Shown: positions 1-8,313 of the stretch, piece by piece
Position numbering within the stretch: the first letter of the stretch is position 1
Layout of the letters: each line of letters begins with the position of its first letter
Assembly (NCBI GenBank): GCA_016287765.1
Contig: JAEEWS010000056.1
Coordinates: forward strand, 1 to 13,645
DNA from: Lachnospiraceae bacterium
Lineage (GTDB): Bacteria; Bacillota_A; Clostridia; Lachnospirales; Lachnospiraceae
Direction of reading: 5' to 3'
DNA: 13,645 nucleotides
Position numbers and translations under genes: made by a program
The notes under the pieces: model-generated
The model's database searches: none
What the model saw: the letters and a program-made list of their open reading frames with translations, nothing else
What the model was told of the DNA's origin: nothing

Positions 1-90
1 CCCCAAAGGGTCAAAAAGTGAACCCCTAACCCCGTCCCCGGGTGTCAAAAAGTGAACCCCTAACCCCGTCCCCGGGTGTCAAAATCAGTG
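1..90. repeat. 34-bp tandem repeat array (about 2.4 units), GC-rich
   Basis: Two identical 34-bp units run from 10 to 43 and 44 to 77. Each starts GTCAAAAAGTGAACCCC and contains TAACCCCGTCCCCGGGT. A third unit breaks off after GTCAAAA (78-84). Bases 1-9 (CCCCAAAGG) look like the end of a further variant unit, so the array probably continues beyond the window. A diverged copy lies at 13102-13147. There are no spacers, so this is not CRISPR. The array ends just before the -35 region of the next gene. It may be a dispersed intergenic repeat family; that family assignment is inference. Confidence 0.85.
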
Positions 91-91
91 A

Positions 92-120
92 TTTATTTTC
101 GTACCCCTTTTTGGTATAAT
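92..120 (+). promoter_or_regulatory. Probable promoter of the 807-residue protein gene
   Basis: A perfect -10 box TATAAT lies at 115-120. The -35 at a 17-base spacing is TTTATT (92-97), a poor match. The -10 ends 32 bases before the ATG at 153, which fits a short leader with an SD (AAGGAAG) near 143-149. Confidence 0.5.
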
Positions 121-152
121 ATTCGCCGTAGAAAGCATATCAAAGGAAGATC

Positions 153-2576
153 ATGAAGCACTTAATAAAGATTGTTTATTTAATAGCGGTATTTGTGGCG
201 GCATTGCTCTTTTTCGGAAGTAAAATGACCGAAACCTTGTCCGACGAGCAGGTGGAATTAACGGAGATCCAAGGCTGTAAACTTCCCCTGGTCTCTTTTG
301 AGTGCAACGGAACGGAGGTCAATAGATTATATGGCTACACTTCGGCCCTTGATACCCTTTCCGTAAGGGAAAATTTTATTTCTCTTGAGCAGGACAATGC
401 CCTGAATCTGGTGATCACAGAGAGGGAGACCAATGTACGAAAGCTGCTTTATAATATTTATGATACTTTTGACGGGGAGAGAGTGGATCATGGCGAGGTG
501 AATGCCTTCGATTACACCGAGACAGGAAAGAAGGCAAGGATAAAGCTGGATCATGAGATGGCCTATTCCAGGGAATATGCGGCGGAAGTGGTGCTGATCA
601 CCTCGGAAAGCCGGAGGGTCTACTATTATTTCCGTTTCAAGCAGTATGACAATGCCTACTTTAATGAAAAGATAAAGTTCATTCTTGATTTTTCAAATAA
701 GACGAGAGAGAAGGACATAGATTTTGTCATCCCTTATCTGGACAGCACCTACAGAGGAGAAGGAACCACCTATTCCCATGTGGATATTTCTGATTCCTAT
801 TATATGGTCTGCTGGGGAGATCTGGAACCTCGTCTTATTTCGGACATAAAGATCTCTGTAAGGGAATTGTACAAGTATCTTATGGTGGCCACGCTGGACT
901 ATACGGTCTCCCTGGAAACGGAGTCCGGCACCGAGACCTATCTGGTATCCGAGAAATACCGTATAAATCTGGGAAGTTCCTATTGCTATCTTTTGAATTA
1001 CGAAAGAGACATGGAAGCCATGTTCGATCCCGCTCTTGCCAGCATATCCATGGATCAGCTGAAGCTGGGGATCTCGGCCCGGGGCGATGTGGACATCTTC
1101 TCCACTTCGGATAACAGCATGATGTGTTTTGTAAGGAACAACACCCTTTACTACTATAATCTGGCGGAAAACACCGTTATAAATGTGTTCTCCATGGACA
1201 AGGGAAGCAAGGCCCCTTCGGAGGTTAACGACAGACATGAGATCCGGATCTTGAGAATGGATGAGAACGGAGACACAGTCTTCATGGTAGCGGGTTACTT
1301 TAATAACGGCGAATACGAAGGCAAGACCGGAATATTGCTCTATGAGTACTACCGCTCTGAAAACCGTATAAAGGAGCTGGTATATATACCCATCGCGGAA
1401 ACATATGACCACATGAAAACGGAACTGGGGGATTTTGCCTACCTGAACACTTCGGATGTGTTCTACTTTACTGCCTATGATGCGCTCTACTCCTACAATA
1501 TCACCACGGGAGCTCTCCTGGGGCTTTCGGAAGCGGGGATAGTGGCTTCGGCCTTTTGCAGGGAAGATGCCTACTTTGCATGGCAGGAAGCGGCCAATCC
1601 CACGGAGGTCTTTATCCTTTACCCCGAAAAGGACAGCTTCAGGCATATAAGAAGCGAAGAATACGATATCATCATTTTGTTCGATCATATAGGTAAGAAC
1701 ATGGTTTTGGGCTACGGTTACAGCAATGAGATCGCAGCCTACTCCGACGGTACACCCTACTATCCTTTAAGAAGCATACGTATACTCGACGGTGAAGAGG
1801 CGTTGTTAAAGGATTATTCTGTGGACGGGGTCTACATAGTGGATGCGGAAGCCACGGATACATCCCTTCGGTTGACAAGAGTCGCGAAGGATGAAGAAGG
1901 TACCGGCTATAAGCCGATATCGGACGATTATATACTGATCCGTAACGAAAAGGAAAGAGAGAGCTTTTCAGTAGATACCCGTATCACCCAAAAGATGATG
2001 GACGAGTATTACCTGTCTTTGCCATACGGTTATTATCTTAACAGCCTTCCCCAGACGGATGTGGCAGGTGTTACGATTATTAAGACAACTACCACCGTTA
2101 GAGTGGATGTGCTGGATGCAGGCAAGGAAAGGTACGAAGTCTATTCCTACGGCAACATCCTGGGGACGAGTACGGAACTTAAGGATGCCATTAAACTGGC
2201 GGACAGCATAGAGACCATCGGAGTGGTCACGGATAACAGAGGATATCCCGTGTGGGAGAGAGGTATTACCAATAAAACCTCCGAAGTTTCTCCGGAGACT
2301 GTTAGAGCCGGAAGAGAGTATATGGATAAGACGGAGGTTAATTCCATATCCCTTACCGGGGCGACACTGGATCAGGTCCTTTATTACATATACCGGGACG
2401 AGATAATATATGCCATGACTGACAATGAGACCACCATTCAGCTCACGGGATACACTCCCTTCTTCGTGACTTTCGTGGATCCGGCCACGGGGCAGGAGGA
2501 GTCCGACACCATTGACGATCTGAGGGAAAAGCTCAGGCTTAACGGTAATGTTTTTTGGGTGGTTTACAGATACTAA
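153..2576 (+). CDS. Membrane-anchored extracytoplasmic protein of unknown function
   Basis: I do not recognise a characterised family. The 807-residue protein starts with a short basic stretch and one hydrophobic segment (about residues 4-22, ending FFGSK). This reads as an uncleaved signal anchor with the rest outside the cell. Residues from about 300 to 620 are rich in short aromatic beta-strand phrases (for example NTLYYYNLAENTV and YDALYSYNITTGALL), suggesting beta-propeller-like repeats. The last 72 residues (736-807: GATLDQVLYYIYRDEIIYA, then TGYTPFFVTFVDPATG) resemble the C-terminal half of C39-like cysteine peptidase folds. However, the usual His before the GY is missing (TTIQLTGY), so that domain would be inactive. 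The start is supported by the SD AAGGAAG and the TATAAT box. It precedes a glycosyltransferase, so a cell-surface role is plausible but unproven. Confidence 0.8.
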   Translation: MKHLIKIVYLIAVFVAALLFFGSKMTETLSDEQVELTEIQGCKLPLVSFECNGTEVNRLYGYTSALDTLSVRENFISLEQDNALNLVITERETNVRKLLYNIYDTFDGERVDHGEVNAFDYTETGKKARIKLDHEMAYSREYAAEVVLITSESRRVYYYFRFKQYDNAYFNEKIKFILDFSNKTREKDIDFVIPYLDSTYRGEGTTYSHVDISDSYYMVCWGDLEPRLISDIKISVRELYKYLMVATLDYTVSLETESGTETYLVSEKYRINLGSSYCYLLNYERDMEAMFDPALASISMDQLKLGISARGDVDIFSTSDNSMMCFVRNNTLYYYNLAENTVINVFSMDKGSKAPSEVNDRHEIRILRMDENGDTVFMVAGYFNNGEYEGKTGILLYEYYRSENRIKELVYIPIAETYDHMKTELGDFAYLNTSDVFYFTAYDALYSYNITTGALLGLSEAGIVASAFCREDAYFAWQEAANPTEVFILYPEKDSFRHIRSEEYDIIILFDHIGKNMVLGYGYSNEIAAYSDGTPYYPLRSIRILDGEEALLKDYSVDGVYIVDAEATDTSLRLTRVAKDEEGTGYKPISDDYILIRNEKERESFSVDTRITQKMMDEYYLSLPYGYYLNSLPQTDVAGVTIIKTTTTVRVDVLDAGKERYEVYSYGNILGTSTELKDAIKLADSIETIGVVTDNRGYPVWERGITNKTSEVSPETVRAGREYMDKTEVNSISLTGATLDQVLYYIYRDEIIYAMTDNETTIQLTGYTPFFVTFVDPATGQEESDTIDDLREKLRLNGNVFWVVYRY

Positions 2577-2583
2577 AAATATG

Positions 2584-2612
2584 TGGAACTTTGCATCGGG
2601 AAATGGTACAAT
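2584..2612 (+). promoter_or_regulatory. Possible promoter of the glycosyltransferase gene
   Basis: TACAAT at 2607-2612 is preceded by TGG, giving an extended -10 look. At a 17-base spacing the -35 is weak (TGGAAC, 2584-2589). The 96-base gap between the two genes contains no convincing terminator, so read-through from the upstream gene is also possible. Confidence 0.4.
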
Positions 2613-2672
2613 TAATTACTGTATGCAAAAAAAGAACAGCAAATTTAATGCAATAAGGAGAATACAAATACA

Positions 2673-3689
2673 ATGAAATTATTATCGGTAGCAATTCCCT
2701 GCTACAATTCGGCAGCTTATATGTCGCATGCCATCGAATCCGCACTCTCGGGGGGCGAGGATGTGGAGGTTCTTGTTGTTGATGACGGTTCATCCGATGA
2801 CACTTATAAGATCGGTCTTTCATATGCGGAAAAGTATCCCACCTGTGTGAAGGTGATACACAAGGAGAACGGAGGTCACGGAAGTGCGGTAAATGCCGGA
2901 CTTGAAGTGGCTGAAGGACTTTACTTCAAGGTCTGCGATTCCGATGACTGGTTAAAGGAAAGCTCTTTTTTAAGGGCTCTTGCAGTACTTCGTAAGATGG
3001 TGACCGACGGAGTGAACCTTGACATGCTCATCTGTAACTATGTTTATGAAAAGGTGGGAGAGGAAAAGAAGAAGGTTATAAACTACCGCTCTGCTTTCCC
3101 GACGGATCGCATCTTTACCTGGGATGAGGTGGGACATTTTAAAACAGGACAGTACATCCTGATGCACTCCGTTATCTATCGCACCAAGATGCTGAGGGAA
3201 TGCGGACTTAAACTTCCGGAGCATTGCTTCTATGTGGATAACATTTATGTTTATTATCCGCTTCCTTACGTTAAGACCATGTATTATCTGGATGAGAATC
3301 TCTATCGTTATTTCATAGGAAGAGACGACCAGTCGGTCAGCGAAAAGAACATGATGAAGCGCATAGACCAGCAGCTCACCGTAAACAAGCTGATGATCGA
3401 GATGTATGACCTCACCAAGATCAAGAATAAGAGGCTCAGAGTCTACATGACCAAGTATCTTGGCATCATGATGACCATTTCTTCGGTTTTCCTTATGAAA
3501 CTGGGAGATGAAGAGAGCGAAAAAAAGAAAAACGAACTTTGGGATTTCTTAAAGAAAAAAAATAAGCACCTCTATAATCATATCAGTGCCACTTTTCTTG
3601 GAACGGCTTGTAAGGCTAAGACCGCAGCCGGCCAGGAGATCGTCAAGGCCGGCTATGTAGTCGCCAACAAGATATTTAAATTCAATTAA
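2673..3689 (+). CDS. Family 2 glycosyltransferase
   Basis: A 338-residue cytosolic GT-A enzyme, expected to move a sugar from a nucleotide donor to a cell-surface polysaccharide, teichoic acid or lipid acceptor; donor and acceptor cannot be read from the sequence. The N-terminus shows the family core: LLSVAIPCYNSAAY (3-16), VEVLVVDDGSSDDT (31-44, nucleotide-binding Asp37-Asp38), KENGGHGSAVNAGL (64-77), and the metal-binding DSDDW (89-93). There is no transmembrane segment. The C-terminal third is lysine-rich (EKKKNELWDFLKKKNKH), perhaps for membrane contact. The ATG is preceded by AAGGAG at 2655-2660. The gene runs tail-to-tail with the PAP2-family gene, only three bases apart, with no visible terminator between them. 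Confidence 0.9.
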   Translation: MKLLSVAIPCYNSAAYMSHAIESALSGGEDVEVLVVDDGSSDDTYKIGLSYAEKYPTCVKVIHKENGGHGSAVNAGLEVAEGLYFKVCDSDDWLKESSFLRALAVLRKMVTDGVNLDMLICNYVYEKVGEEKKKVINYRSAFPTDRIFTWDEVGHFKTGQYILMHSVIYRTKMLRECGLKLPEHCFYVDNIYVYYPLPYVKTMYYLDENLYRYFIGRDDQSVSEKNMMKRIDQQLTVNKLMIEMYDLTKIKNKRLRVYMTKYLGIMMTISSVFLMKLGDEESEKKKNELWDFLKKKNKHLYNHISATFLGTACKAKTAAGQEIVKAGYVVANKIFKFN

Positions 3690-3692
3690 GAC

Positions 3693-4391
3693 CTAAGCAT
3701 GTACCAGAACCTCTTCTTCCTCTTTTACATTGGCCTCGACCTTAAGGAACTTGGGATTGTAAGCCAGTATATAGAGGGGGAAGCAGAGCAGCACTGCGCA
3801 GAAACCGTCGAACAGCGAATGCTGCTTTAAAAAGAAGGTTGATGCACAGATGGCTATACAAAGGAATATGCCGCTCGGGCGGACCCATTTAAACTTTGAA
3901 AGAGTTTCACTCTTTATTAAAGCAATGGTAGCTCCGATGGAGTTGAGAACATGTATGCTCGGGCAAACATTTGTGGGCGTGTCCACTGCATATAATCCGC
4001 GGACAGCCTCGATAAAGATGTTGTTTCGTCCCAGAGCGTCAAGGTCGGGACGGAGTGTAAGGCCGTTGGGCCATATCTGACAGATGAAGAGGCTGATGCT
4101 CATTCCCGTGAAAAGGAAGATGCAGTACCTGTAATAATCCCTGCGGTTGGTCAGGAAGAAGAAAGCGCCTACTACGAACATGTACAGGAACCATATATAA
4201 TAAGGTATGATAAAATATTCGCAGAAAGGGATCGTTTGATCCGCGGCAAAGTTTATTATATGTAAATGAGTCGGGGAAGTGGTGCGCTCCAGATGGAAGA
4301 ACCATAACAGGTAGATTGGAACGTAGAGCAAAGTCCAGGCATGACGATACCTGTGGATGAACCCACGCAGACCCTTGGCATTTTTTTTCAT
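3693..4391 (-). CDS. PAP2-family membrane phosphatase
   Basis: A 232-residue multi-pass protein of the PAP2 / phosphatidic acid phosphatase superfamily, likely acting on a lipid phosphate at the membrane. Visible motifs are RP (114-115, with no Lys seven residues upstream), PSIH (144-147), and an S-x6-H-x3-D signature with Ser184, His191 and Asp195. The usual SR is ST here, so the third motif lacks its Arg. About six hydrophobic segments can be seen (near 20-33, 58-80, 90-106, 148-160, 174-189, 197-212). The C-terminus is acidic (KEEEEVLV). The divergence resembles PAP2 branches related to inositol-phosphoryl transferases rather than classical PgpB, so a transferase role cannot be excluded. 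The start has GGGAG about ten bases upstream and a good promoter further up. Confidence 0.82.
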   Translation of the reverse strand: MKKNAKGLRGFIHRYRHAWTLLYVPIYLLWFFHLERTTSPTHLHIINFAADQTIPFCEYFIIPYYIWFLYMFVVGAFFFLTNRRDYYRYCIFLFTGMSISLFICQIWPNGLTLRPDLDALGRNNIFIEAVRGLYAVDTPTNVCPSIHVLNSIGATIALIKSETLSKFKWVRPSGIFLCIAICASTFFLKQHSLFDGFCAVLLCFPLYILAYNPKFLKVEANVKEEEEVLVHA

Positions 4392-4467
4392 ATTATTTAT
4401 CTCCCAATTTTATATAAATGTGTCGATCATTCGATATCATAAAGGCTTTTTCAAGTCATACAAAGGC

Positions 4468-4496
4468 ATTGTAACACCGAATTTTTAAATTTTCAA
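4468..4496 (-). promoter_or_regulatory. Promoter of the PAP2-family gene
   Basis: Read on the minus strand, TTGAAA (4496-4491), 17 bases, then TACAAT (4473-4468). Both boxes are 5/6 matches at ideal spacing. They lie about 77 bases upstream of the start codon, in the divergent gap shared with deoB. Confidence 0.65.
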
Positions 4497-4559
4497 TAGT
4501 TAGTCTTTTTTTGAAATATTTGTTTTTTATTACACTATTTACGAAAGGCAGGTTATTTT

Positions 4560-5759
4560 ATGGCTAAACGTGTATTTATGATCGTACTTGACAGCGTAGG
4601 CATCGGAGAGATGCCCGACGCCTATCTCTGGGGCGATGAAGGCAGCAATACCATCAGAAGCTGCTCCAAGGATCCCAATTATTATCTTCCCAATGCGGAA
4701 GCATACGGACTTTTTAATCTGGAAGGCATAGATGATCTCAAGGGAGTAAATCTTCCCAAGGATCTGGATGTAAAGTCTCTGGCAAAGAAGCCTTCTTTTG
4801 TTGCCCGTATGGCTGAAGCCTCCAAGGGAAAGGACACCACCACAGGTCACTGGGAGATGGCGGGACTGATCTCTAAAGAGCCCATGCCCACATTCCCCGA
4901 CGGTTTTCCGGATGAACTTCTTGATGAGTTTTCAAAGAGGACCGGTCGCAAGGTCCTTTGCAATAAACCCTATTCCGGAACGGAAGTTATAAAGGACTAT
5001 GGCAGAGAGGCCTGCGAAACGGGAGCTCTCATTGTTTACACATCGGCGGATTCCGTTTTCCAGATCGCAGCTCATGAGGCTATAGTGCCTGTTGAGGAGC
5101 TTTACAGATATTGCGAGATCGCCAGAGAACTCTGCACCGGGAAATACGGTGTGGGACGTGTGATCGCAAGGCCTTTTGAAGGTGAATGGCCCTACACAAG
5201 GACTTCGAGAAGACATGACTTTTCATTGGTACCTCCGAGGAAAACCATCCTTAATTATATATCTGAAGCAGGTAAGGACGTTCTTGCCATAGGTAAGATA
5301 AACGATATCTTTGCGGGAAGCGGAGTTACCAGGATGGTCCGCACCGTTAACAATCCCGACGGAATAGAAAAGACTCTTGAATGGATGGATCTGGATTTTG
5401 ACGGCCTTTGCTTCGTAAATCTGGTGGATACGGATATGATCTACGGCCACAGAAATGATGTGCCCGGATATGCCAAGGCTATCAGCTACTTTGATGCTAA
5501 GCTTCCCGAGATCGTAGACAAGCTTCGCCCCGAGGATATCCTCTTTATTACAGCGGATCACGGATGCGATCCCGGAACTCCGTCCACGGATCACTCCAGA
5601 GAGTATGTGGGTGTGATGGGTATAGGAGATCCCCTCAAAAAAGATGTAAATCTGGGAACCAGAAGTACCTTTGCGGATACGGGAGCGACTATCCTTGAAT
5701 ACCTGGGAGTTAAGGGAGAAGTAGAGGGTTCGTCCTATCTTAAAGAGATACTTAAATAG
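4560..5759 (+). CDS. deoB: Phosphopentomutase
   Basis: Interconverts ribose-1-phosphate (or deoxyribose-1-phosphate) and the 5-phosphate, linking nucleoside salvage to central carbon metabolism in the cytosol. At 399 residues it has the normal length for the family. Alkaline-phosphatase-superfamily features are clear: VLDSVGIGEMPDA near the N-terminus with metal ligand Asp11; KDTTTGHWEMAG (91-102) carrying the phosphorylated Thr; TADHGCDP (331-338); and STDHSREY (342-349) with metal-binding Asp and His residues. The SD is AAAGGCAGG upstream of the ATG at 4560. A weak promoter candidate is TTGAAA at 4511-4516 with TACACT at 4531-4536 (spacing too short at 14). No nucleoside phosphorylase gene adjoins it; deoB appears monocistronic. 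No ordinary terminator follows; the palindromic element begins about 30 bases downstream. Confidence 0.97.
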   Translation: MAKRVFMIVLDSVGIGEMPDAYLWGDEGSNTIRSCSKDPNYYLPNAEAYGLFNLEGIDDLKGVNLPKDLDVKSLAKKPSFVARMAEASKGKDTTTGHWEMAGLISKEPMPTFPDGFPDELLDEFSKRTGRKVLCNKPYSGTEVIKDYGREACETGALIVYTSADSVFQIAAHEAIVPVEELYRYCEIARELCTGKYGVGRVIARPFEGEWPYTRTSRRHDFSLVPPRKTILNYISEAGKDVLAIGKINDIFAGSGVTRMVRTVNNPDGIEKTLEWMDLDFDGLCFVNLVDTDMIYGHRNDVPGYAKAISYFDAKLPEIVDKLRPEDILFITADHGCDPGTPSTDHSREYVGVMGIGDPLKKDVNLGTRSTFADTGATILEYLGVKGEVEGSSYLKEILK

Positions 5760-5784
5760 GGTTTACTTTTAAAAAATCCTATGA

Positions 5785-5982
5785 TAAAATACCGGTTCAG
5801 TCCTAGTACATCGGTTATTAAATAACTGGACCCAATGCTTGCCTGTTTACCCGACTGCCCGTACATGAAAGCCTCGGAGTAGCCCGCTACACCTGCGTTT
5901 TCATGCACGAGCATTCGAGCAAACATTCTGCGCATTAGTCCATTTATTTTAAAACCGCTGTACTAGACATTACAGGTAAAAT
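5785..5982. repeat. About 186-bp imperfect palindrome with flanking TAAAAT repeats (MITE-like or long hairpin RNA)
   Basis: Bases 5803-5882 and 5887-5966 are inverted repeats of each other around the four-base loop CCCG (5883-5886). Aligned without gaps, 56 of 80 positions are Watson-Crick complementary. Shifting one base at 5834-5838 / 5932-5936 (AATGC with GCATT) adds more pairs. Complementarity continues outward with small bulges to about 5791 and 5977 (ends ACCGG and ACAGGT). The six bases TAAAAT occur directly outside each end (5785-5790 and 5977-5982), as expected for a target-site duplication. Both strands stay partly open: there is an antisense frame of 66 codons and a 15-codon forward frame from 5835. 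Mirrored sequence explains this better than coding does. No transposase is present. Confidence 0.7.
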
Positions 5983-6008
5983 TTTTACTATGAGAGGTTA
6001 TAAGTAAG

Positions 6009-7715
6009 ATGAAGAAGATGAAGAACATCCCCATAGCCAAGAGACTGGCTATAATTGCGGCCAGTGTTCTGATAGTGGTGGCATTTATCCTGGCCATTGC
6101 GCTCAGTGTCATCAACACCACCAAGATAGGCGGAGACCATTACGATAACATTACCTTATATAAGGATATAGTTTCGGATATCTCTCCCTGTGAAGGTTAT
6201 GTCATCAAAGGCTATGCATATGCCTATATGTATCTTACCAATGAGAACGTGCTCACCCGTTTCAATGCGGAGGAGCAGCTTAAAGAGATGCGTGAAGCAT
6301 ATGTAACATGGAACGAAGAGAATAAGGTTAATTTCGATCCCGAGTCCGATATGTACAATTTTGTTTTTGTGGAAGCATATAATTACGGACTGGAAGTTTT
6401 TGATACTACTCTTAACATGCTGATCCCCTATGCCAAGGAAGAGAATACCGCGTTGGTAAACATTGCGAAGACTTCTCTCAACAGCTGCTTCAGACTCCAC
6501 GAGATGGCTCTTGAAAGCGGTATCGAGGCTGCAAATCTGGCGGTAAGTGAAGCTGAGTCGGGTGCACAGACAACCACCGTAATAGGACTCATCGCCATCG
6601 TTGTTTCCACCGTCTTAGCTGCAGTGCTTGCACTGGTGGTGGTAAGGATAGTTTCCAAATCTCTGGGACAGGAGATCGATGCTGCCAATAGCATTGTGGC
6701 AAGGATCGCCAACGGGGAAATGGATGTGGAGTTTACCGAAGACATGAAGACCAAGGATGAATTCGGCGCTTTGGCAGGAAACATAGAAAAGACTTTGGGG
6801 CTCCTCAATAATTACAGCGATTATATAGAAGAAATAGCTCTTATCCTGGGCCATATGGCTGAAGGCAAGATGAAGGTTGAATTCAAGCATGATTTCCAGG
6901 GTGAGTTTGCCACAGTGAAGACTGCCCTTCTGGGAATCTCCGAGTCTCTGGGAGAAGTACTTAAGGGCATCGATGAGACAGCCGATCTTGTGGCTTCCAA
7001 GTCCAATGATGTTGCAGGTCTTGCAAATTCCCTTTCCGACGGAGCAAGAGATCAGGTGGCTACCATTGAAGAACTCTCCGCAAACGTTGAAGAGATCACC
7101 GCTACTTCAAACCTCAATACCTTAAGTGCCACTCAGGCAGGTAAGGATACGGATAAGGTTATGGAATCCATCAGTAAGTGCAATGCTGAAATGAATGAGC
7201 TTCTTGAAGCTATGAAGCAGATCATCATCCAGACCGATGAGATCGTTTCCGTAACCCGGGCCATCGAAGAGATCGCCGATCAGACCAACCTTCTTTCCTT
7301 AAATGCCTCCATAGAAGCGGCAAGAGCAGGAGAAGCAGGAAGAGGTTTTGCGGTTGTTGCCAATGAAGTGGGTTCACTTGCGGCAGATACGGTCAAGGCC
7401 GTTGCCAACACCAACGACCTGGCAGAGAACACCAAGGCAGCGGTTGCAAGGGGAAATGAAGTGGTTAAGAGAACTGCTGAGACCCTTAACGAAGTTACCG
7501 AGGGTGCAAAGAACATCGTTAAGCTCATGGAAGAGATCGCCGGTGCATCCGTGCATCAAACCGATTCGCTGGAAGAGTTTACCGTGGGCATCACTTCCAT
7601 TGCGGGTATCGTTGATGAATCCGCCAAGTCTTCGGAGAAGAGTGCTGAAGCCAGCGATGAACTTAAGAACTATGCTTATCGTTTGAGAGACCTGACAACC
7701 AAGTTCGAGATCTGA
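6009..7715 (+). CDS. Transmembrane methyl-accepting chemotaxis protein
   Basis: A 568-residue chemoreceptor expected to signal through CheW and CheA to the flagellar motor. The order is basic N-terminus, TM1 (about 12-33), extracytoplasmic sensor of about 155 residues (34-188, probably helical), TM2 (about 189-213), two HAMP-like units (about 214-270 and 272-325; compare [10 protein letters not shown] and [10 protein letters not shown]), then the coiled-coil signalling domain. The hairpin tip reads [19 protein letters not shown] followed by [16 protein letters not shown] (about 420-455), a near-canonical MCP signature. After the tip, the usual VRxLA is VGSLA. There is no C-terminal CheR-tethering pentapeptide. 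The ligand is unknown. The start at 6009 has AGAGG (5992-5996); Met4 is an alternative start. A possible promoter is TAGACA (5964-5969) with TACTAT (5986-5991). Confidence 0.95.
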   Translation: MKKMKNIPIAKRLAIIAASVLIVVAFILAIALSVINTTKIGGDHYDNITLYKDIVSDISPCEGYVIKGYAYAYMYLTNENVLTRFNAEEQLKEMREAYVTWNEENKVNFDPESDMYNFVFVEAYNYGLEVFDTTLNMLIPYAKEENTALVNIAKTSLNSCFRLHEMALESGIEAANLAVSEAESGAQTTTVIGLIAIVVSTVLAAVLALVVVRIVSKSLGQEIDAANSIVARIANGEMDVEFTEDMKTKDEFGALAGNIEKTLGLLNNYSDYIEEIALILGHMAEGKMKVEFKHDFQGEFATVKTALLGISESLGEVLKGIDETADLVASKSNDVAGLANSLSDGARDQVATIEELSANVEEITATSNLNTLSATQAGKDTDKVMESISKCNAEMNELLEAMKQIIIQTDEIVSVTRAIEEIADQTNLLSLNASIEAARAGEAGRGFAVVANEVGSLAADTVKAVANTNDLAENTKAAVARGNEVVKRTAETLNEVTEGAKNIVKLMEEIAGASVHQTDSLEEFTVGITSIAGIVDESAKSSEKSAEASDELKNYAYRLRDLTTKFEI

Positions 7716-7775
7716 TGATCCGGACCGCATTATCATCGATTCATCTTTAAGGCATTTTATACATAAAAAAATTGC

Positions 7776-7804
7776 TTGACACATCCGGAAAGCCGTGATA
7801 AAAT
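7776..7804 (+). promoter_or_regulatory. Strong promoter of the rpmG-secE-nusG operon
   Basis: Consensus TTGACA (7776-7781), a 17-base spacer, and TAAAAT (7799-7804). Transcription should start near 7811. The leader to rpmG (about 87 bases) holds a run of nine T (7829-7837) followed by a hairpin (7838-7845 with 7854-7861, one G-U pair). Confidence 0.85.
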
Positions 7805-7897
7805 CTTCTGGCTTATGGAAGCAAGCGATTTTTTTTTGTTGGAAAAAAAGGCATTTCCGACAAAAAAGCGACAAAAGAAAATATGGAGGTGGAAGTC

Positions 7898-8047
7898 GTG
7901 CGAGTTAAAATTACATTGGCATGTACAGAGTGCAAGCAGCGCAACTACAACATGACAAAGGACAAAAAAGAACATCCGGACAGGATGGAGACTAACAAGT
8001 ATTGCAGATTCTGCAAGCGTCACACATTACACAAAGAAACAAAATAA
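7898..8047 (+). CDS. rpmG: 50S ribosomal protein L33, zinc-ribbon form
   Basis: A 49-residue large-subunit ribosomal protein that begins [18 protein letters not shown] (initiator read as Met). It ends [15 protein letters not shown]. Two CxxC pairs (Cys9/Cys12 and Cys36/Cys39) mark it as the zinc-binding form, which in Firmicutes is typically replaced by a cysteine-less paralogue under zinc limitation. The start is a GTG at 7898, chosen because GGAGGT (7885-7890) sits seven bases upstream and because L33 normally begins RVKI. An in-frame ATG at 7883 overlaps that SD and would add five unusual residues. The gene is first in the operon with secE and nusG, the standard Firmicutes order. Confidence 0.95.
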   Translation: MRVKITLACTECKQRNYNMTKDKKEHPDRMETNKYCRFCKRHTLHKETK

Positions 8048-8077
8048 TTGCCGGATATCCGACAGAAAGGTAAAACT

Positions 8078-8293
8078 ATGGCAGAAGCAACTACTAAAGA
8101 AAAGGGTCGCGTAAAAACCTGGTGGAAGGGACTCAAGGCCGAATTCAAAAAGATCGTTTGGCCCGATAGAGATTCAGTCATCAAAGAGACCGCTGCTGTT
8201 ATTGTGATCACCATTATTTTGAGTCTGATCATTGCATTGCTCGATCTGGGCATCAAGAATCTTTTTGATCTGATCCTGAGCATCGGCGCTTGA
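8078..8293 (+). CDS. secE: Preprotein translocase subunit SecE
   Basis: The 71-residue essential SecYEG clamp subunit, which embraces SecY in the membrane. It has the short Gram-positive form: a hydrophilic N-terminus, the conserved amphipathic stretch WWKGLKAEFKKIVWPDRDSV (about 15-34), then a single membrane segment (about 39-60). The start is ATG 8078, with GAAAGG seven bases upstream. A TTG at 8048 in the same frame would add ten residues that are not SecE-like and has no SD. It lies 30 bases after rpmG and 20 before nusG, so the three genes should be co-transcribed. Confidence 0.95.
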   Translation: MAEATTKEKGRVKTWWKGLKAEFKKIVWPDRDSVIKETAAVIVITIILSLIIALLDLGIKNLFDLILSIGA

Positions 8294-8313
8294 TCGGTAA
8301 TGTGGAGGTAACT

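Noticed and set aside
1..90. CRISPR array at the window start
   Set aside because: The units are directly adjacent with no unique spacers, so this is a simple tandem repeat.
693..1688. Antisense open frame of 331 codons opposite the 807-residue protein
   Set aside because: It is a shadow of a longer frame with a good SD and promoter, and its translation shows no domain.
5735..5935. Antisense 66-codon frame over the deoB-MCP gap
   Set aside because: It overlaps the end of deoB and most of the palindrome. Openness on both strands follows from the mirrored sequence; no SD was found. It is kept only as a caveat to the element.
7713..7738. Terminator after the chemotaxis gene (GATGAT/ATCATC)
   Set aside because: It has only six A/T-rich pairs, a 12-base loop and no proper T tract, so it is too weak to annotate.
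8048..8077. TTG start for secE at 8048 (and TTG 8290 for nusG)
   Set aside because: Both lack a suitable SD and add residues untypical for the families. The ATGs at 8078 and 8314 are better supported.
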